Positions 5,778 through 5,952 of a stretch of 5,952 nt of DNA are shown here, in pieces. Source of the stretch: Desulfobacterales bacterium (lineage in GTDB: Bacteria; Desulfobacterota; Desulfobacteria; Desulfobacterales; UBA11574); assembly GCA_030145595.1 (NCBI GenBank), contig JAQYVG010000207.1, positions 1 through 5,952 of the forward strand. Reading direction: 5' to 3'. The notes beneath the pieces were generated by a model. The model was not told where the DNA came from and did no database searches. It saw only the letters and a list, made by a program, of their open reading frames with translations. Position 1 is the stretch's first letter; each line of letters starts with the position of its first letter. Position numbers and translations under genes: made by a program.

Positions 5778-5798
5778 GTTGTCTGTTGTCCGTTGTCA
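5778..5798. repeat. Three-unit heptad repeat GTTGTCN
   Basis: GTTGTCT, GTTGTCC and GTTGTCA follow one another without gaps. The unit length is the same as in the 2239-2302 array, though the sequence differs. Confidence 0.85.
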
Positions 5799-5817
5799 TT
5801 AGCTACGGAAATCGGAC

Positions 5818-5836
5818 ATCGAGCGTTTCGCTCGAT
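5818..5836. repeat. 8-bp palindromic hairpin
   Basis: ATCGAGCG (5818-5825) pairs perfectly with CGCTCGAT (5829-5836) around loop TTT. Neither strand carries a U-run after it, so a terminator call is weak. It shares the small-loop, CG-at-tip form of the hairpin at 5675-5697. Confidence 0.75.
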
Positions 5837-5952
5837 TATAGTTAGTGCCCATCCATAAATACATTTGAGAACTATGTAGTTTCCAATTCATAAATGAGAT
5901 ATTTTTTCGATGAGCAAGGCCGCACAAGGGTTTTCGCCCGCTTGTCCCGCAT

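Larger units (their letters stand above)
5698..5952. other. Right-edge region without a supported gene
   Basis: No open frame here has protein-like composition or a recognisable motif. The region holds an imperfect hairpin at 5703-5721 (GCCCCGCT with AGCAGGGC, one mismatch, 3-nt loop), a heptad repeat at 5778-5798 and a perfect hairpin at 5818-5836. The promoter of the 83-residue gene should lie here, but I see no convincing -35/-10 pair. Confidence 0.55.

Noticed and set aside
5799..5951. Second minus-strand open frame of about 50 codons from the right edge
   Set aside because: It runs through the palindrome at 5818-5836 and the end of the intergenic repeats and has no recognisable domain, so it is not supported as coding.
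5872..5952. Minus-strand open frame entering from the right edge and ending with TAG at 5874-5872
   Set aside because: Only about 26 codons are visible, with no motif and no better composition than the other frames. It could be the end of a gene or chance.

Overview
The window reads as a moderately GC, Gram-negative chromosome segment. The lipoproteins, the NAD-dependent ligase and the style of the intergenic repeats suggest a deltaproteobacterium (Desulfobacterota). That assignment is inference; no marker gene is present. All six genes I can support lie on the minus strand, so transcription runs from high to low coordinates. No tRNA, rRNA, CRISPR array or transposase gene was seen.

In transcription order: (1) 5952-5661 has no supported gene but holds three short palindromes and a three-unit 7-bp tandem repeat. 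(2) 5660-5409 encodes an 83-residue protein whose layout resembles PC4/YdbC-type single-stranded nucleic acid binding domains. (3) 5408-5079 is intergenic and mostly filled by a 223-bp element with 26-bp inverted ends. It contains two hairpins that share arms and have exactly complementary 7-nt loops. (4) 5078-4335 encodes a nucleoside phosphorylase-family protein overlapping by 16 nt (5) ligA, the NAD-dependent DNA ligase, at 4350-2323. (6) 2322-2225 is a gap filled with GATTGAT-type 7-bp repeats, with inverted copies in the last codons of ligA. (7) 2224-1943 encodes an acylphosphatase. (8) 1942-1596 is intergenic and holds the best promoter candidate. (9) 1595-534 and 529-1 are two tightly spaced lipoprotein genes, a NodB-type polysaccharide deacetylase with a LysM-like segment and a TPR/LysM lipoprotein cut by the left edge.

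Functionally the window splits into a nucleic-acid and nucleotide block (PC4-like protein, phosphorylase, ligase), a lone acylphosphatase, and an envelope pair that probably acts on peptidoglycan or another N-acetylated polysaccharide outside the cytoplasm. The genes themselves are mostly ordinary. The least explained DNA is the inverted-repeat element at 5144-5366 and the heptad array at 2239-2302. I did not find convincing evidence of a new multi-gene system.
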